DNA from: Sphingomonas sp. Leaf34
GTDB lineage: Bacteria; Pseudomonadota; Alphaproteobacteria; Sphingomonadales; Sphingomonadaceae
Length of the DNA: 64,000 nt
Assembly (NCBI RefSeq): GCF_001421805.1
Contig: NZ_LMLC01000003.1
Coordinates: 310,236-374,235, forward strand
Reading direction: 5' to 3'
The position numbers were made by a program, and so were the translations under genes. Positions within the stretch are counted from its first letter, which is position 1. Every line of letters begins with the position of its first letter. The notes under the pieces are model-generated. The model was given only the letters and a program-made list of their open reading frames with translations, ran no database searches and was not told the DNA's origin. This document shows positions 7,943 to 15,865 of the stretch, piece by piece.

Positions 7943-8248
7943 CTAACCTGGAATTCGAACCGTCAGTCCGTCGAGCGTGTCGGTGAGGCGGATCTGGCAG
8001 GCGAGCCGGCTCGTCCGCGTGGCGTTCTGCGCGAGATCGAGCATGTCCTCCTCATCCTCGGTCGCCGGCGGGAGGCGCGCGAAGTCGGCGGGATCGACGA
8101 CGACATGGCAGGTCGCGCAGGACAGCTGGCCTTCGCAGGTGCCCTCGAGCGGCTGGCCATGCGCCTGCGCGGCATCAAGCAGCCGATCGCCCGGGCTGGC
8201 GGCAGCCATCGTGGCAGTGCCATCGCGGGCGATGAAGCGGACGATCAT
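7943..8248 (-). CDS. 2Fe-2S ferredoxin
   Basis: Small electron carrier of the plant/adrenodoxin-type fold, 101 aa. Cluster ligands are Cys38, Cys44, Cys47 (C-x5-C-x2-C in TCEGQLSCATCH) and Cys84 in LACQI. The ATG at 8248 overlaps the upstream desulfurase stop as ATGA and has GAGGGA eight bases before it; the alternative ATG at 8254 is too close to that site. Coupling to two cysteine desulfurase genes suggests a role supplying electrons for sulfur mobilisation or Fe-S assembly, but it could serve another oxidoreductase. Confidence 0.92.
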   Translation of the reverse strand: MIVRFIARDGTATMAAASPGDRLLDAAQAHGQPLEGTCEGQLSCATCHVVVDPADFARLPPATEDEEDMLDLAQNATRTSRLACQIRLTDTLDGLTVRIPG

Positions 8249-9330
8249 GGCCATTGTCCCTCGGCAGCGGCAACGATCGCGTCGATCGCACCGCACAGTT
8301 CGGTTTCGGTGGTGTAGCGGCCGAAGCCGAGACGAATGCTGGCGCGCGCCTGCGCCTCGGCGAGGCCGATCGCGCGGAGGACGTGGCTGGACCGGCCCGA
8401 ACCGCTCGCACAGGCTGACCCTGCGGAGAAGGCGATGTCGCGCAGGTCCGACATCAGCCGGTTCACGTCGAGGCCGTCGCGGCGGACGTTCAGGTTGCCG
8501 TTATAGCGGTGTTCGATCGAGCCGTTGACGATCCAGTCGGGGCCGAGACGGTCGAGCGCGAGCGACTTGAGGCGGTCGACATGCGCGGCGTCCTCGGTGC
8601 TCCGTGCAGCCATCAGCTTTGCCGCGACACCGAAGCCTGCGCACAGCGCGGGCGAGAGCGTGCCCGATCGACCGGGTGCTTCCTGCCCGCCGCCATGCAA
8701 CAGCGGGGCGAGGTCGATGCCGTCGCGGATCCATAGCGCGCCTATGCCCTTGGGACCGTGGATCTTGTGCGCAGAGATCGCGATCAGGTCGACGGTGTCG
8801 GGGATCGGCACGCGGCCATAACCCTGGACCGCGTCGCAGAGCATCAGCGCGCCGGCTGAATGCGCAAGATCGACGAGCGCCGCGATCGGCTGGACGACGC
8901 CGATCTCGTTGTTGACGAGCATCGCGGCGACGAGGCCGGTGCCGGGGAAGATTGCGGCGCGGGCCACGTCGAGATCGACCACGCCGTCGGGGCCGAGCGG
9001 GAGGACCGTGACCTGGCGCCCCCTCGCCGCCTCGGCTGCAACCGTATCGAGGACGGCGGCGTGTTCGGTCGCCAGCGTGACGAGAGGGCCGGTCGTCCCC
9101 TTGATCGCCCAGTTGAGCGCCTCGGTCGCGCCGCTGGTGAAGGCGATTCGGCCACCGGGGGGCAGCAGCGCGGCCACCTGATCGCGCGCGACCTCGACTG
9201 CGGCTTTCGCGCGGCGGCCTTCGCGGTGCGGGGAATGTGGGTTGGCGTGCTGCGATTCGAGCCACGGCAGCATCGCGGCGAGCGCTTCGGACGCGAGCGG
9301 GGTGGTCGCCTGGTAATCGAGATAGGTCAT
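8245..9330 (-). CDS. Cysteine desulfurase (NifS/IscS-like), downstream copy
   Basis: PLP enzyme taking sulfur from cysteine and forming a persulfide for Fe-S clusters or thiolated cofactors. The 361-aa protein has the N-terminal LDYQATTPL motif, His90 in ATEHAA, the PLP lysine Lys189 in SAHKIHGPKG, and the active cysteine Cys307 in SAGSACASGSGRSSHVL. All key residues are present, so it should be active. The start overlaps the stop of a second desulfurase gene as ATGA, and its own stop overlaps the ferredoxin start the same way. Scaffold genes (iscU, sufBCD) are absent nearby. Confidence 0.92.
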   Translation of the reverse strand: MTYLDYQATTPLASEALAAMLPWLESQHANPHSPHREGRRAKAAVEVARDQVAALLPPGGRIAFTSGATEALNWAIKGTTGPLVTLATEHAAVLDTVAAEAARGRQVTVLPLGPDGVVDLDVARAAIFPGTGLVAAMLVNNEIGVVQPIAALVDLAHSAGALMLCDAVQGYGRVPIPDTVDLIAISAHKIHGPKGIGALWIRDGIDLAPLLHGGGQEAPGRSGTLSPALCAGFGVAAKLMAARSTEDAAHVDRLKSLALDRLGPDWIVNGSIEHRYNGNLNVRRDGLDVNRLMSDLRDIAFSAGSACASGSGRSSHVLRAIGLAEAQARASIRLGFGRYTTETELCGAIDAIVAAAEGQWP

Positions 9331-10370
9331 GCGGCTCGCTTTACGTCGCGTGCGATCCGGGTCCAGGCCTCGGCGAACCGCGCCACGTCGTCCGGGGTGG
9401 TCGTCCAGCCGAAGCTGACGCGGACGACCTCGGCGGCGACGTCGGGGCTATAGCCCATCGCGGCGAGCACGTGGCTGGGGCGCATGCTGCCCGACGAACA
9501 GGCGCTACCCGCGGAGACCGCGAAGCCGGCCATGTCGAGGCGGATCAGCTGCGCCGCGGAGCTTATGCCAGGCATGCGATAGGAGGCGATCGTCGAGATT
9601 CGGGGCGCGTGGTGCGCGACGATCTCGCCGCCGCCCGCGAGGATGGCGGTATCGAGCGTGGCGCGGAGGTCTGCTATGGCGGCGAACCAGTCGCGGGGTG
9701 CCTCCAGCGCGGCGGCGAAACCGAGCGCGGCCGGGAGGTTTTCGGTGCCGCCGCGATAGCCGCGCTCCTGTCCGCCGGTCGGGTCGAGGAGGCCCAGATC
9801 ACGGACCAGCAATGCACCGATGCCGGGCGGCCCACCCAGCTTGTGCGCCGAGACGATCACGAGGTCCGCCTCGGGGAGCGCGAGCTTGCCGGCGGTCTGC
9901 GCGCAATCGGCGATCCATACGTCGGTCGCCGTATGCTTCGGCATACCGGGCAAGACGCCGGTTTCGCTGTTCGCGGATTGGACCGCAATGACGGCGGGGA
10001 GGTTTGCCGTGCCGATGCGCCCATCGTCGTCGACCGGCAGCATAACCGGACTTTCGGCAGCGCGCAGGATCGCGTCGTGCTCCACAGACGCAACGCCGAC
10101 TCCCGGCCTACCGCGTAGTGCCAGCGCCGCGGACTCGCTCGCGCCGCTGGTCAGGATCACGTGGTGCGGCCAGTCCAGCGCCTTGGCGATACGGTTCCGC
10201 GCGTCCTCCAGCGCGGCGCGGGCCGCGCGCCCCTCGGCATGCGGCGAAGACGGGTTCGCCCAGCGCGTCATGCCCTCCATCACCGCCGCGACGGCCTCCG
10301 GACGCATCGGCGTCGTGGCGGCGTGATCGAGATAGATGCGGGACGTGTTGCGGGACAGGATCGGTTCCAA
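9327..10370 (-). CDS. Cysteine desulfurase (NifS/IscS-like), upstream copy
   Basis: Second PLP-dependent cysteine desulfurase of the pair, 347 aa. It has LDHAATTPM near the N-terminus, His98 in SVEHDA, PLP lysine Lys177 in SAHKLGGPPG, and active Cys291 in SAGSACSSGSMRPSHVL. It is clearly divergent from its neighbour, so this is not a fresh duplication. One oddity is DCAQTAGK (155-162) where IscS-type enzymes usually read DAVQ. It is the first gene of the coupled operon and is divergent from an alpha/beta hydrolase with 81 bases between starts, which probably hold both promoters. Confidence 0.92.
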   Translation of the reverse strand: MEPILSRNTSRIYLDHAATTPMRPEAVAAVMEGMTRWANPSSPHAEGRAARAALEDARNRIAKALDWPHHVILTSGASESAALALRGRPGVGVASVEHDAILRAAESPVMLPVDDDGRIGTANLPAVIAVQSANSETGVLPGMPKHTATDVWIADCAQTAGKLALPEADLVIVSAHKLGGPPGIGALLVRDLGLLDPTGGQERGYRGGTENLPAALGFAAALEAPRDWFAAIADLRATLDTAILAGGGEIVAHHAPRISTIASYRMPGISSAAQLIRLDMAGFAVSAGSACSSGSMRPSHVLAAMGYSPDVAAEVVRVSFGWTTTPDDVARFAEAWTRIARDVKRAA

Positions 10371-10451
10371 TTGCGAGAATGGGTGTTTGGCCTATATAGC
10401 GCGCATAGTCCCGCACTCCACCCGAGTGCGTATCCCAGCTCGCGAGTGTCC

Positions 10452-11108
10452 ATGCCCGAAGTCATTTTCCCCGGTCCCGAAGGCCGTCTCGAAGGTCGTT
10501 TTGCGCCGGGTCCGCGCCCGCGCGCGCCCGTTGCGATGATCCTGCACCCGCATCCGTCCGCGGGTGGCACGATGAACAACGCGATCGTCCAGCAGCTCTA
10601 CAAGACGTTCCAGCGGCGCGGCTTCGCGACGCTCCGCTTCAATTTCCGTGGCGTCGGCAAGAGCCAGGGCGTGTTCGACAACGGCGTCGGCGAGCTGTCC
10701 GACGCGGCGAGCGCGCTCGACTGGGTGCAGAGCTTCCACCCCGAAGCGCAGACGACCTGGATCGCGGGCGTCAGCTTCGGCGCGTGGATCGGCATGCAGC
10801 TGCTGATGCGTCGCCCCGAGATCCGCGGGTTCATCTCGATCGCGCCGCCGGCGAACCTGTACGACTTCACCTTCCTGGCGCCGTGCCCGTCGAGTGGGAT
10901 CATCATCCAGGGCGAGGCCGACGAGGTCGCGACGCCGGGGGCCACGCAGAAGCTGGTCGACAAGCTGCGCACGCAGAAGCACATCACGATCCATCACGAC
11001 ACGATCCCCAAGGCGAACCACTTCTTCGAACACGAGATGCCCGAGCTGATGGGGAGCGTGGACAAGTATCTGGATATGCGGCTGGACCCGAACTCGCCGA
11101 TCCGGTGA
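10452..11108 (+). CDS. Alpha/beta hydrolase (COG2945-like)
   Basis: Cytosolic serine hydrolase-fold protein, 218 aa, resembling the short dienelactone-hydrolase-like COG2945 group. The nucleophile elbow is GVSFGAW (Ser near residue 105), preceded by LHPHPSAGGTMNN and FNFRGVGKSQG, both typical of the group. The likely acid lies in GEADEV and the catalytic His in KANHFFEH. The ATG at 10452 was chosen because the longer frame upstream is antisense to the desulfurase gene. The substrate is unknown. Confidence 0.88.
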   Translation: MPEVIFPGPEGRLEGRFAPGPRPRAPVAMILHPHPSAGGTMNNAIVQQLYKTFQRRGFATLRFNFRGVGKSQGVFDNGVGELSDAASALDWVQSFHPEAQTTWIAGVSFGAWIGMQLLMRRPEIRGFISIAPPANLYDFTFLAPCPSSGIIIQGEADEVATPGATQKLVDKLRTQKHITIHHDTIPKANHFFEHEMPELMGSVDKYLDMRLDPNSPIR

Positions 11109-11112
11109 ATCT

Positions 11113-11219
11113 GTCCTTCTCCCCTCGGGGAGAAGATGCCGCGGCAGCGCCGGATGAGGGGGCGTTGTGGGATACCTCAGGCCTCCCCAACGCCCCCCAC
11201 CCTCCCAAGGGGCGAGGGG
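11113..11219. repeat. Intergenic palindromic element, TTCTCCCC/CCGGATGAGG family
   Basis: Fills the gap after the hydrolase gene. It starts with CTTCTCCCC-TCGGGGAGAAG, passes through CCGGATGAGGGGG and ends in a second arm CCTCCCAAGGGGCGAGGGG. The reverse complement of its left half closely matches the right half of the 49.1 kb element (CCCCTCATCCGGC ... CTTCTCCCCGA), so these are copies of one family. Confidence 0.65.
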
Positions 11220-11399
11220 TTAGAGAGTCCAGATCGCGACGTTGGCCAGCAGCACTGCGGCCATCACCAGCATCAGCAACCCTTTTTTCGTATCACGCCT
11301 CTTCACGATGAGCATCAGTCCGCCGATCAGGCAGGCGAACATGCCGAGCATGGCAATGGCGGGCGCGGCGGCGGCGATGCTGGTGAGGGCGGCGTTCAT
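11220..11399 (-). CDS. Small two-helix membrane protein of unknown function
   Basis: A 59-aa protein predicted from an in-frame ATG at 11399 (MNAALTSI). It contains two hydrophobic segments, about residues 6-32 (AAAAPAIAMLGMFACLIGGLMLIV) and 41-58 (LLMLVMAAVLLANVAIWTL), joined by a basic turn KRRDTKKG. This predicts an inner-membrane hairpin with the turn in the cytoplasm. No family recognised. It ends right at the palindromic element on its 3' side. Confidence 0.6.
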   Translation of the reverse strand: MNAALTSIAAAAPAIAMLGMFACLIGGLMLIVKRRDTKKGLLMLVMAAVLLANVAIWTL

Positions 11400-11497
11400 G
11401 CCGTTCGATACGCCAGTGCAGCCCCGGATTGAAGCGCGTTGACTTAGTGCCACGCGCGACAATAGCTTGGCGCCGTACTGGAACAGACGGAGGCTCG

Positions 11498-12079
11498 ATG
11501 CTGGCCATTCTTACCCTGATCGCCGCGCAGGCTCCCCCCCAGAACGAGTGTCGCCATGACACGTCCGCGATGATGGCGCTCGACGAACGCGGCTTTGATC
11601 AGACGATGTCAGGCGGGTGGCGGACGCTCGCCGATGCCGGGTGCGATGCGCAGGCGGCCGACCTGATCGCGGAATGGCGGTCGAACCATCCCGCCAACCC
11701 GCGCACCGCAGGGCTCTTGCAGTGGCACGAGGGGCAGTTGCGCGCGAACGCCGGGCAGACGGCGCGGGCGATCATGTTGTTCGAGGCTGCCCGCAAGCCG
11801 GCGGAAGAGGATGCGGGGTTTGGCTGGAACCTCTACGTCGATGGCAGCGTCGCGTTCCTGCGTCGCGACCTTGTCGGGCTCGACACCGCGCGGGCCAAGC
11901 TTGCCGCGCTGCCACGCCCGGCGGGGTATGCGCCGATCGGGGCAGACGGCAAGCCCCGCGCCTATGCCTGGCCGATGAACCTCAACATCCTCGACGGCTT
12001 CGTCGCGTGCTGGAACCGGCCGTACAAGCAAGCCTATGCCTGCGCGAAACCCGCGACCAAGACGCTGCCGCCCGCCTAG
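11498..12079 (+). CDS. Hypothetical protein, probably exported
   Basis: A 193-aa protein of no family I recognise. The N-terminus (MLAILTLIAAQAPPQ) looks like a short signal peptide. The middle is alpha-helical with segments such as AADLIAEWRSNHPANPRTAGLL and GQTARAIMLFEAARK that resemble tetratricopeptide helices. The C-terminus has two cysteines in ACWNRP/AYACAKP, which with two near the N-terminus could form disulfides in the periplasm. Start at 11498 has ACGGAGG upstream. Its stop abuts that of the convergent dehydratase gene with no gap. Confidence 0.7.
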   Translation: MLAILTLIAAQAPPQNECRHDTSAMMALDERGFDQTMSGGWRTLADAGCDAQAADLIAEWRSNHPANPRTAGLLQWHEGQLRANAGQTARAIMLFEAARKPAEEDAGFGWNLYVDGSVAFLRRDLVGLDTARAKLAALPRPAGYAPIGADGKPRAYAWPMNLNILDGFVACWNRPYKQAYACAKPATKTLPPA

Positions 12080-13042
12080 TCAGCCCGCCATCGCCTTTGC
12101 ATAGTCGGCAAGATCGACGTTGCCGCCCGACAGGATCACCAGCAGCCCCGGTTCGAGCGTCACCTTGCCCGCGAGCACGGCAGCCAACCCGACCGCGCCG
12201 CCGGGTTCGATCACCAGCCGCAACTTCTCCCCCGCCCAGCGCTGCGCCGCGGCGATCTCCGATTCGCTGACCGCGACGCCGGTCGCATCGCGGCGGTAGA
12301 GGACGTCGAAGGTCAGCGGCGAGACGCGCAACGTCTGGAGCGAATCGCACGCGGTCGGCGGCGGGTTGGGACCGACGGGCTCGATCCACGACGCCTCCAG
12401 CGACCGCCGCATGTCGTCCCAGCCCTCGGGTTCGACGACGGTGATCGCGCTTTCCTTCAACGCCAGCGCGATACCCGCCGACAGACCGCCGCCGCCGCAC
12501 GGAACGATCACGCGAGTCGGTGCGCCCAGTCCGAATGCCGCCATCTGCGCGGCCGCTTCGATCCCGGTGCTCCCCTGCCCCTCGATGATCCACGGGTCGT
12601 CGAAGCTTGGTACCAACGTCGCCCCCCGCGCTTCCGCGAGCTGCGCGGCGATCGCCTCGCGGCTTTCGGTCGCGCGGTCGTAGGTCACGACCTCCGCGCC
12701 GAGCGCCAGGGTCGACTCGCGCTTCAGGCGCGGCGCGTCCGAGGGCATCACGATCGTCGCCGCGATCCCCAGCCGCTTCGCCGCCCAGGCGACGCCTTGC
12801 GCGTGATTGCCCGAGGAAAACGCAACGACGCCCTTTTTCCGCGCACCCTCGTCAAGTGCGGTCAGCCGATGCCAGGCGCCGCGAATCTTGAACGCGCCGA
12901 TTGGTTGCAACGATTCAGCCTTAAAAGCGACCGGTACACCTTTGATTTCATAGATAAACAGTGGCGTCGGCGGGAGGATCCGCGCGATCTTTTCCGCGGC
13001 ATCGCGGACCCCCGCCCGTGTCGGCTGTCGCAAAATCGTCAC
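12080..13042 (-). CDS. Threonine/serine dehydratase-like PLP enzyme
   Basis: Fold-type II PLP enzyme of 320 aa that probably deaminates threonine or serine to a 2-oxo acid, or racemises serine. The PLP lysine is Lys52 in GAFKIRGA; SSGNHAQG (77-84) and the glycine loop PCGGGGLSAG bind the cofactor phosphate. There is no C-terminal ACT regulatory domain, so it is not the biosynthetic IlvA with isoleucine feedback; it matches the short catabolic form. It starts with GTG at 13042, with AGGAG seven bases upstream, and shares a 137-base divergent gap with the ornithine decarboxylase gene. Confidence 0.87.
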   Translation of the reverse strand: MTILRQPTRAGVRDAAEKIARILPPTPLFIYEIKGVPVAFKAESLQPIGAFKIRGAWHRLTALDEGARKKGVVAFSSGNHAQGVAWAAKRLGIAATIVMPSDAPRLKRESTLALGAEVVTYDRATESREAIAAQLAEARGATLVPSFDDPWIIEGQGSTGIEAAAQMAAFGLGAPTRVIVPCGGGGLSAGIALALKESAITVVEPEGWDDMRRSLEASWIEPVGPNPPPTACDSLQTLRVSPLTFDVLYRRDATGVAVSESEIAAAQRWAGEKLRLVIEPGGAVGLAAVLAGKVTLEPGLLVILSGGNVDLADYAKAMAG

Positions 13043-13179
13043 ACACTGGCTCCTATGCGGCCAACCCTATTTACATGGGGGGCAAGCGACCCTAAATCGC
13101 CCTTCCGCTGCCCCATGGGACTTCCAACCGCAAGGCAGTGTTTTCGTAATTTGTCTCAGGACATTGGAGGTCCCTTGAA
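13043..13179 (+). promoter_or_regulatory. Divergent gap holding a structured leader of the ornithine decarboxylase gene
   Basis: The 137 bases between the dehydratase and decarboxylase starts include a strong stem-loop at 13074-13117: CATGGGG..CA.GCG pairs with CGCTGCCCCATG over about 12 pairs with small bulges. A strong ribosome site GGAGG lies at 13166-13170. In alphaproteobacteria the ornithine decarboxylase gene speF is known to carry a conserved leader RNA (the speF motif); whether this is a member cannot be settled by eye. Confidence 0.5.
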
Positions 13180-14415
13180 TTGCACAAGCATCATAACGCG
13201 CTGGGGCTAGCGAAAGCCCATTCGACCGCCGTCTCCCCTTACGTAGGGCGCGGCATCGACATCGCTAAGGGGCGCCCGGTTGATCCGGTAACGCTCGTTC
13301 GACCGCACGCCGCTGCGCGCGCCGCCCGATTCTTCGCAGAGAAGTTTCCGGGCCGCTCGATGTACGCGGTGAAGGCGAACCCGAGCCCCGAACTCCTGCA
13401 GATTTTGTGGGACAATGGCATCACGCATTATGACGTGGCGTCGATCGCGGAGGTGCGCCTGGTCGCCCGCACGCTGCCCGAGGCGACCCTGTGCTTCATG
13501 CACCCGGTCAAGGCCGAGGAAGCGATCCGCGAGGCGTATTTCACGCATGGCGTACGGACCTTCAGCCTCGACAGCCTGGAAGAGCTGGACAAGGTCGTTC
13601 GTGCCACCAACGAAGCCGCCGACCTGACGCTGTGCGTCCGGCTGCGCGTGTCGTCGGAGCATTCGAAGCTTTCGCTCGCATCGAAGTTCGGTGTCGCCCC
13701 CGGCGAATCGAAGGAGCTGCTGTTCGCGGCCCGCCAGGCGGCGGACGCGCTGGGCATCTGCTTCCATGTCGGTTCGCAGGCGATGACCCCGGAGGCCTAT
13801 TCGAACGCGATGGAACGCGTCCGCGCGGCGATCGTCGAGGCAGCGGTCACGGTCGACGTCATCGACGTCGGCGGCGGCTTCCCGTCGTCCTACCCGGGCA
13901 TGGAGCCCCCGCCGCTCGAGCATTTCTTCGAGACGATCCACCGTGCGTTCGAATCGCTGCCCGTCAGCTATTCGTCCGAGCTGTGGTGCGAGCCGGGCCG
14001 GGCGCTGTGCGCGGAATATTCGTCGATCATCGTGCGCGTCGAGAAGCGCCGCGGGACCGAGCTGTACATCAACGATGGTGCGTATGGCGCGCTGTTCGAT
14101 GCGGCGCATATCGGCTGGCGCTTCCCGGTCGAACTGCTCCGCGAGCCGGACAGCCGCGCGAAGGACATGGAGTTCAGCTTCTACGGTCCGACGTGCGACG
14201 ACATGGATTACATGGTCGGGCCGTTCCTGCTGCCCGCCGACATCCAGGCCGGCGACTATATCGAGATCGGCATGCTCGGCGCCTATGGCTCGGCGATGCG
14301 GACCGCGTTCAACGGGTTCGGATCGGACGAGACGGTGATCGTCACCGACGAGCCGATGGTTTCGCTGTACGTCGAGACGTACCAAGAGGTCGCCTCGAAC
14401 GTCGTCAAGCTGTAA
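13180..14415 (+). CDS. Ornithine/lysine decarboxylase, alanine racemase fold
   Basis: PLP decarboxylase making putrescine from ornithine (possibly cadaverine from lysine), the first step of polyamine synthesis. The 411-aa protein has PLP lysine Lys65 in YAVKANP, the glycine-rich VIDVGGGFPSSYPG, the phosphate-binding EPGRA motif and catalytic Cys339 in GPTCDDMD. These place it with eukaryotic-type ODCs and not the aspartate-aminotransferase-fold enzymes. It starts with TTG at 13180, nine bases after GGAGG; no ATG occurs before residue 61. The following gene encodes a deoxyhypusine-synthase-like enzyme, supporting a polyamine role. Confidence 0.93.
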   Translation: MHKHHNALGLAKAHSTAVSPYVGRGIDIAKGRPVDPVTLVRPHAAARAARFFAEKFPGRSMYAVKANPSPELLQILWDNGITHYDVASIAEVRLVARTLPEATLCFMHPVKAEEAIREAYFTHGVRTFSLDSLEELDKVVRATNEAADLTLCVRLRVSSEHSKLSLASKFGVAPGESKELLFAARQAADALGICFHVGSQAMTPEAYSNAMERVRAAIVEAAVTVDVIDVGGGFPSSYPGMEPPPLEHFFETIHRAFESLPVSYSSELWCEPGRALCAEYSSIIVRVEKRRGTELYINDGAYGALFDAAHIGWRFPVELLREPDSRAKDMEFSFYGPTCDDMDYMVGPFLLPADIQAGDYIEIGMLGAYGSAMRTAFNGFGSDETVIVTDEPMVSLYVETYQEVASNVVKL

Positions 14416-14444
14416 CCAAGCTTTAGTACCGCGCCCTTCTTCCT

Positions 14445-14547
14445 CCCCTCCCGCTTGCGGGAGGGGTCGGGGGAGGGCTTGTCCGCGAGCGATGGCGTTC
14501 GCGGATCGATCAGCCCCTCCCCTAACCCCTCCCGCAAGCGGGAGGGG
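14445..14547. repeat. Palindromic repeat element, CCCCTCCCGC family
   Basis: Two palindromic arms, CCCCTCCCGC-TT-GCGGGAGGGG (14445-14466) and CCCCTCCCGC-AA-GCGGGAGGGG (14526-14547), flank a spacer whose ends (GGGGGAGGGCT ... AGCCCCTCCCC) are also complementary, so the whole 103 bases is one imperfect inverted repeat. It separates the decarboxylase and deoxyhypusine-synthase-like genes. The same family occurs inside gspE at 58717-58826. Confidence 0.85.
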
Positions 14548-14567
14548 AATTTCTGGAGAATTCAGAC

Positions 14568-15629
14568 ATGACCGAAGACACCCGCATCGACGCGCAGCGC
14601 AAGGCTGAGCTCCTGTCCACCACCGTCGAGCATATCGACATCACCAGCTTCGACGCGCGGCCGATCGTCGACGCGATGAAGAAGATGTCGTTCACCAGCC
14701 GCGACCTCGGCCGTGCGACCGACATCTACAACCAGATGCTCTCCGACAAGGACTGCACGATCTTCCTCGTGATCGCGGGCTCGACGAGCGCTGGCGGTTG
14801 CATGGACCTGTATGCCGAGCTGTTGCGCAACAACATGATCGACGGCATCGTCGCGACCGGCGCGACCATCGTCGACATGGATTTCTTCGAGGGCCTCGGC
14901 CACAAGCATTATCAGGCGCTCGAAGTGCCGCACGACGACGTGCTGCGCTCGCTGATGATCGACCGGATCTACGACACCTATATCGACGAGGAAGAGCTCC
15001 AGCACGTCGACCACACGATCTTCGAGATCGCCGAGACGCTCGAGCCGCGCGCCTATTCGAGCCGCGAGTTCATCCGCGAGATGGGCAAGTACCTCGTCGA
15101 GCACGGCAATAAGGAGAACAGCCTCGTCAAGCTCGCCTACGAGCATGACGTGCCGATCTTCTGCCCGGCATTCGTCGACAGCTCGGCGGGCTTCGGTCTG
15201 GTCAAGCACCAGGTCGACGCGGTGAAGGCGGGCAAGCCGTACATGGTCCTCGACGCGATCGCCGACTTCCGCGAGCTCACCGAGATCAAGATCAAGGCTG
15301 GCACCACAGGGCTTCTCATGATCGGCGGCGGCGTGCCGAAGAACTTCATTCAGGACACCGTGGTGTGCGCCGAGATCCTCGGTCACGATGACGTCCAGGT
15401 CCACAAATACGCGGTGCAGATCACGGTGGCGGACGTGCGCGACGGTGCGTGCTCGTCCTCGACGCTGCAGGAGGCGGCATCGTGGGGCAAGGTCAACACC
15501 GGCATCGAGCAGATGGTATTCGCCGAAGCGGGTTCGGTCATGCCGCTGCTGGCATCGGACGCGTACCACCGCGGCCATTGGAAGGACCGTCCGGTCCGCA
15601 AGTGGGGCGCGAGCTTCGACAAGGCCTGA
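14568..15629 (+). CDS. Deoxyhypusine synthase-family protein, probable homospermidine-type synthase
   Basis: A 353-aa member of the deoxyhypusine synthase family, which transfers an aminobutyl group from spermidine using NAD. The catalytic lysine is conserved: Lys308 in EAASWGKVNTG, matching the SWGKI motif of the eukaryotic enzyme. NAD-binding stretches such as FLVIAGSTSAGGCMDL and GLLMIGGGVPKNF are intact. Bacteria lack eIF5A, so protein hypusination is not expected; aminobutyl transfer to putrescine, giving homospermidine, is a reasonable alternative. It follows the ornithine decarboxylase, which would supply putrescine. Start at 14568 has TGGAGAA upstream. Function is inferred from family and context. 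Confidence 0.85.
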   Translation: MTEDTRIDAQRKAELLSTTVEHIDITSFDARPIVDAMKKMSFTSRDLGRATDIYNQMLSDKDCTIFLVIAGSTSAGGCMDLYAELLRNNMIDGIVATGATIVDMDFFEGLGHKHYQALEVPHDDVLRSLMIDRIYDTYIDEEELQHVDHTIFEIAETLEPRAYSSREFIREMGKYLVEHGNKENSLVKLAYEHDVPIFCPAFVDSSAGFGLVKHQVDAVKAGKPYMVLDAIADFRELTEIKIKAGTTGLLMIGGGVPKNFIQDTVVCAEILGHDDVQVHKYAVQITVADVRDGACSSSTLQEAASWGKVNTGIEQMVFAEAGSVMPLLASDAYHRGHWKDRPVRKWGASFDKA

Positions 15630-15639
15630 CTTCTAAATC

Positions 15640-15840
15640 CTCCCCCGCAAGGGAGTGCGAGGTTGGATTGCCGCCGGCAATCCAAGATCATGCTGGGAGC
15701 ATGATCGACCTTGCACTGTGGCGCCGAAGGTGACGGAGGGGGCGGTGGCGATAACCTCGGTTCCGTGTCCTCCCCCTCCGTCAGGCAAGTGCCTGCCACC
15801 TCCCCCTGACGGGGGAGGATTGGCGGAACTGCGATCGGCA
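15640..15840. repeat. Mosaic of nested palindromes
   Basis: The 270-base gap after the deoxyhypusine-synthase-like gene is filled by stacked palindromes: GGATTGCC-GCC-GGCAATCC (15665-15683), GATCATGCT-GGG-AGCATGATC (15686-15706), GACGGAGGGGG near 15732 pairing with CCCCCTCCGTC near 15772, and CAGGCA-AG-TGCCTG near 15782. The ends, CTCCCCCGCAAGGGAG and CTCCCCCTGACGGGGGAG, are similar arms. It looks like one composite palindromic element or nested insertions. No open frame of note. Confidence 0.7.
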
Positions 15841-15865
15841 TTGCCCCCACAGGGCAATTGAGGCA

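Noticed and set aside
14445..14547. CRISPR or insertion sequence at the repeated palindromes
   Set aside because: There are only two arms in inverted orientation, no regular spacers, no cas genes and no transposase frame.
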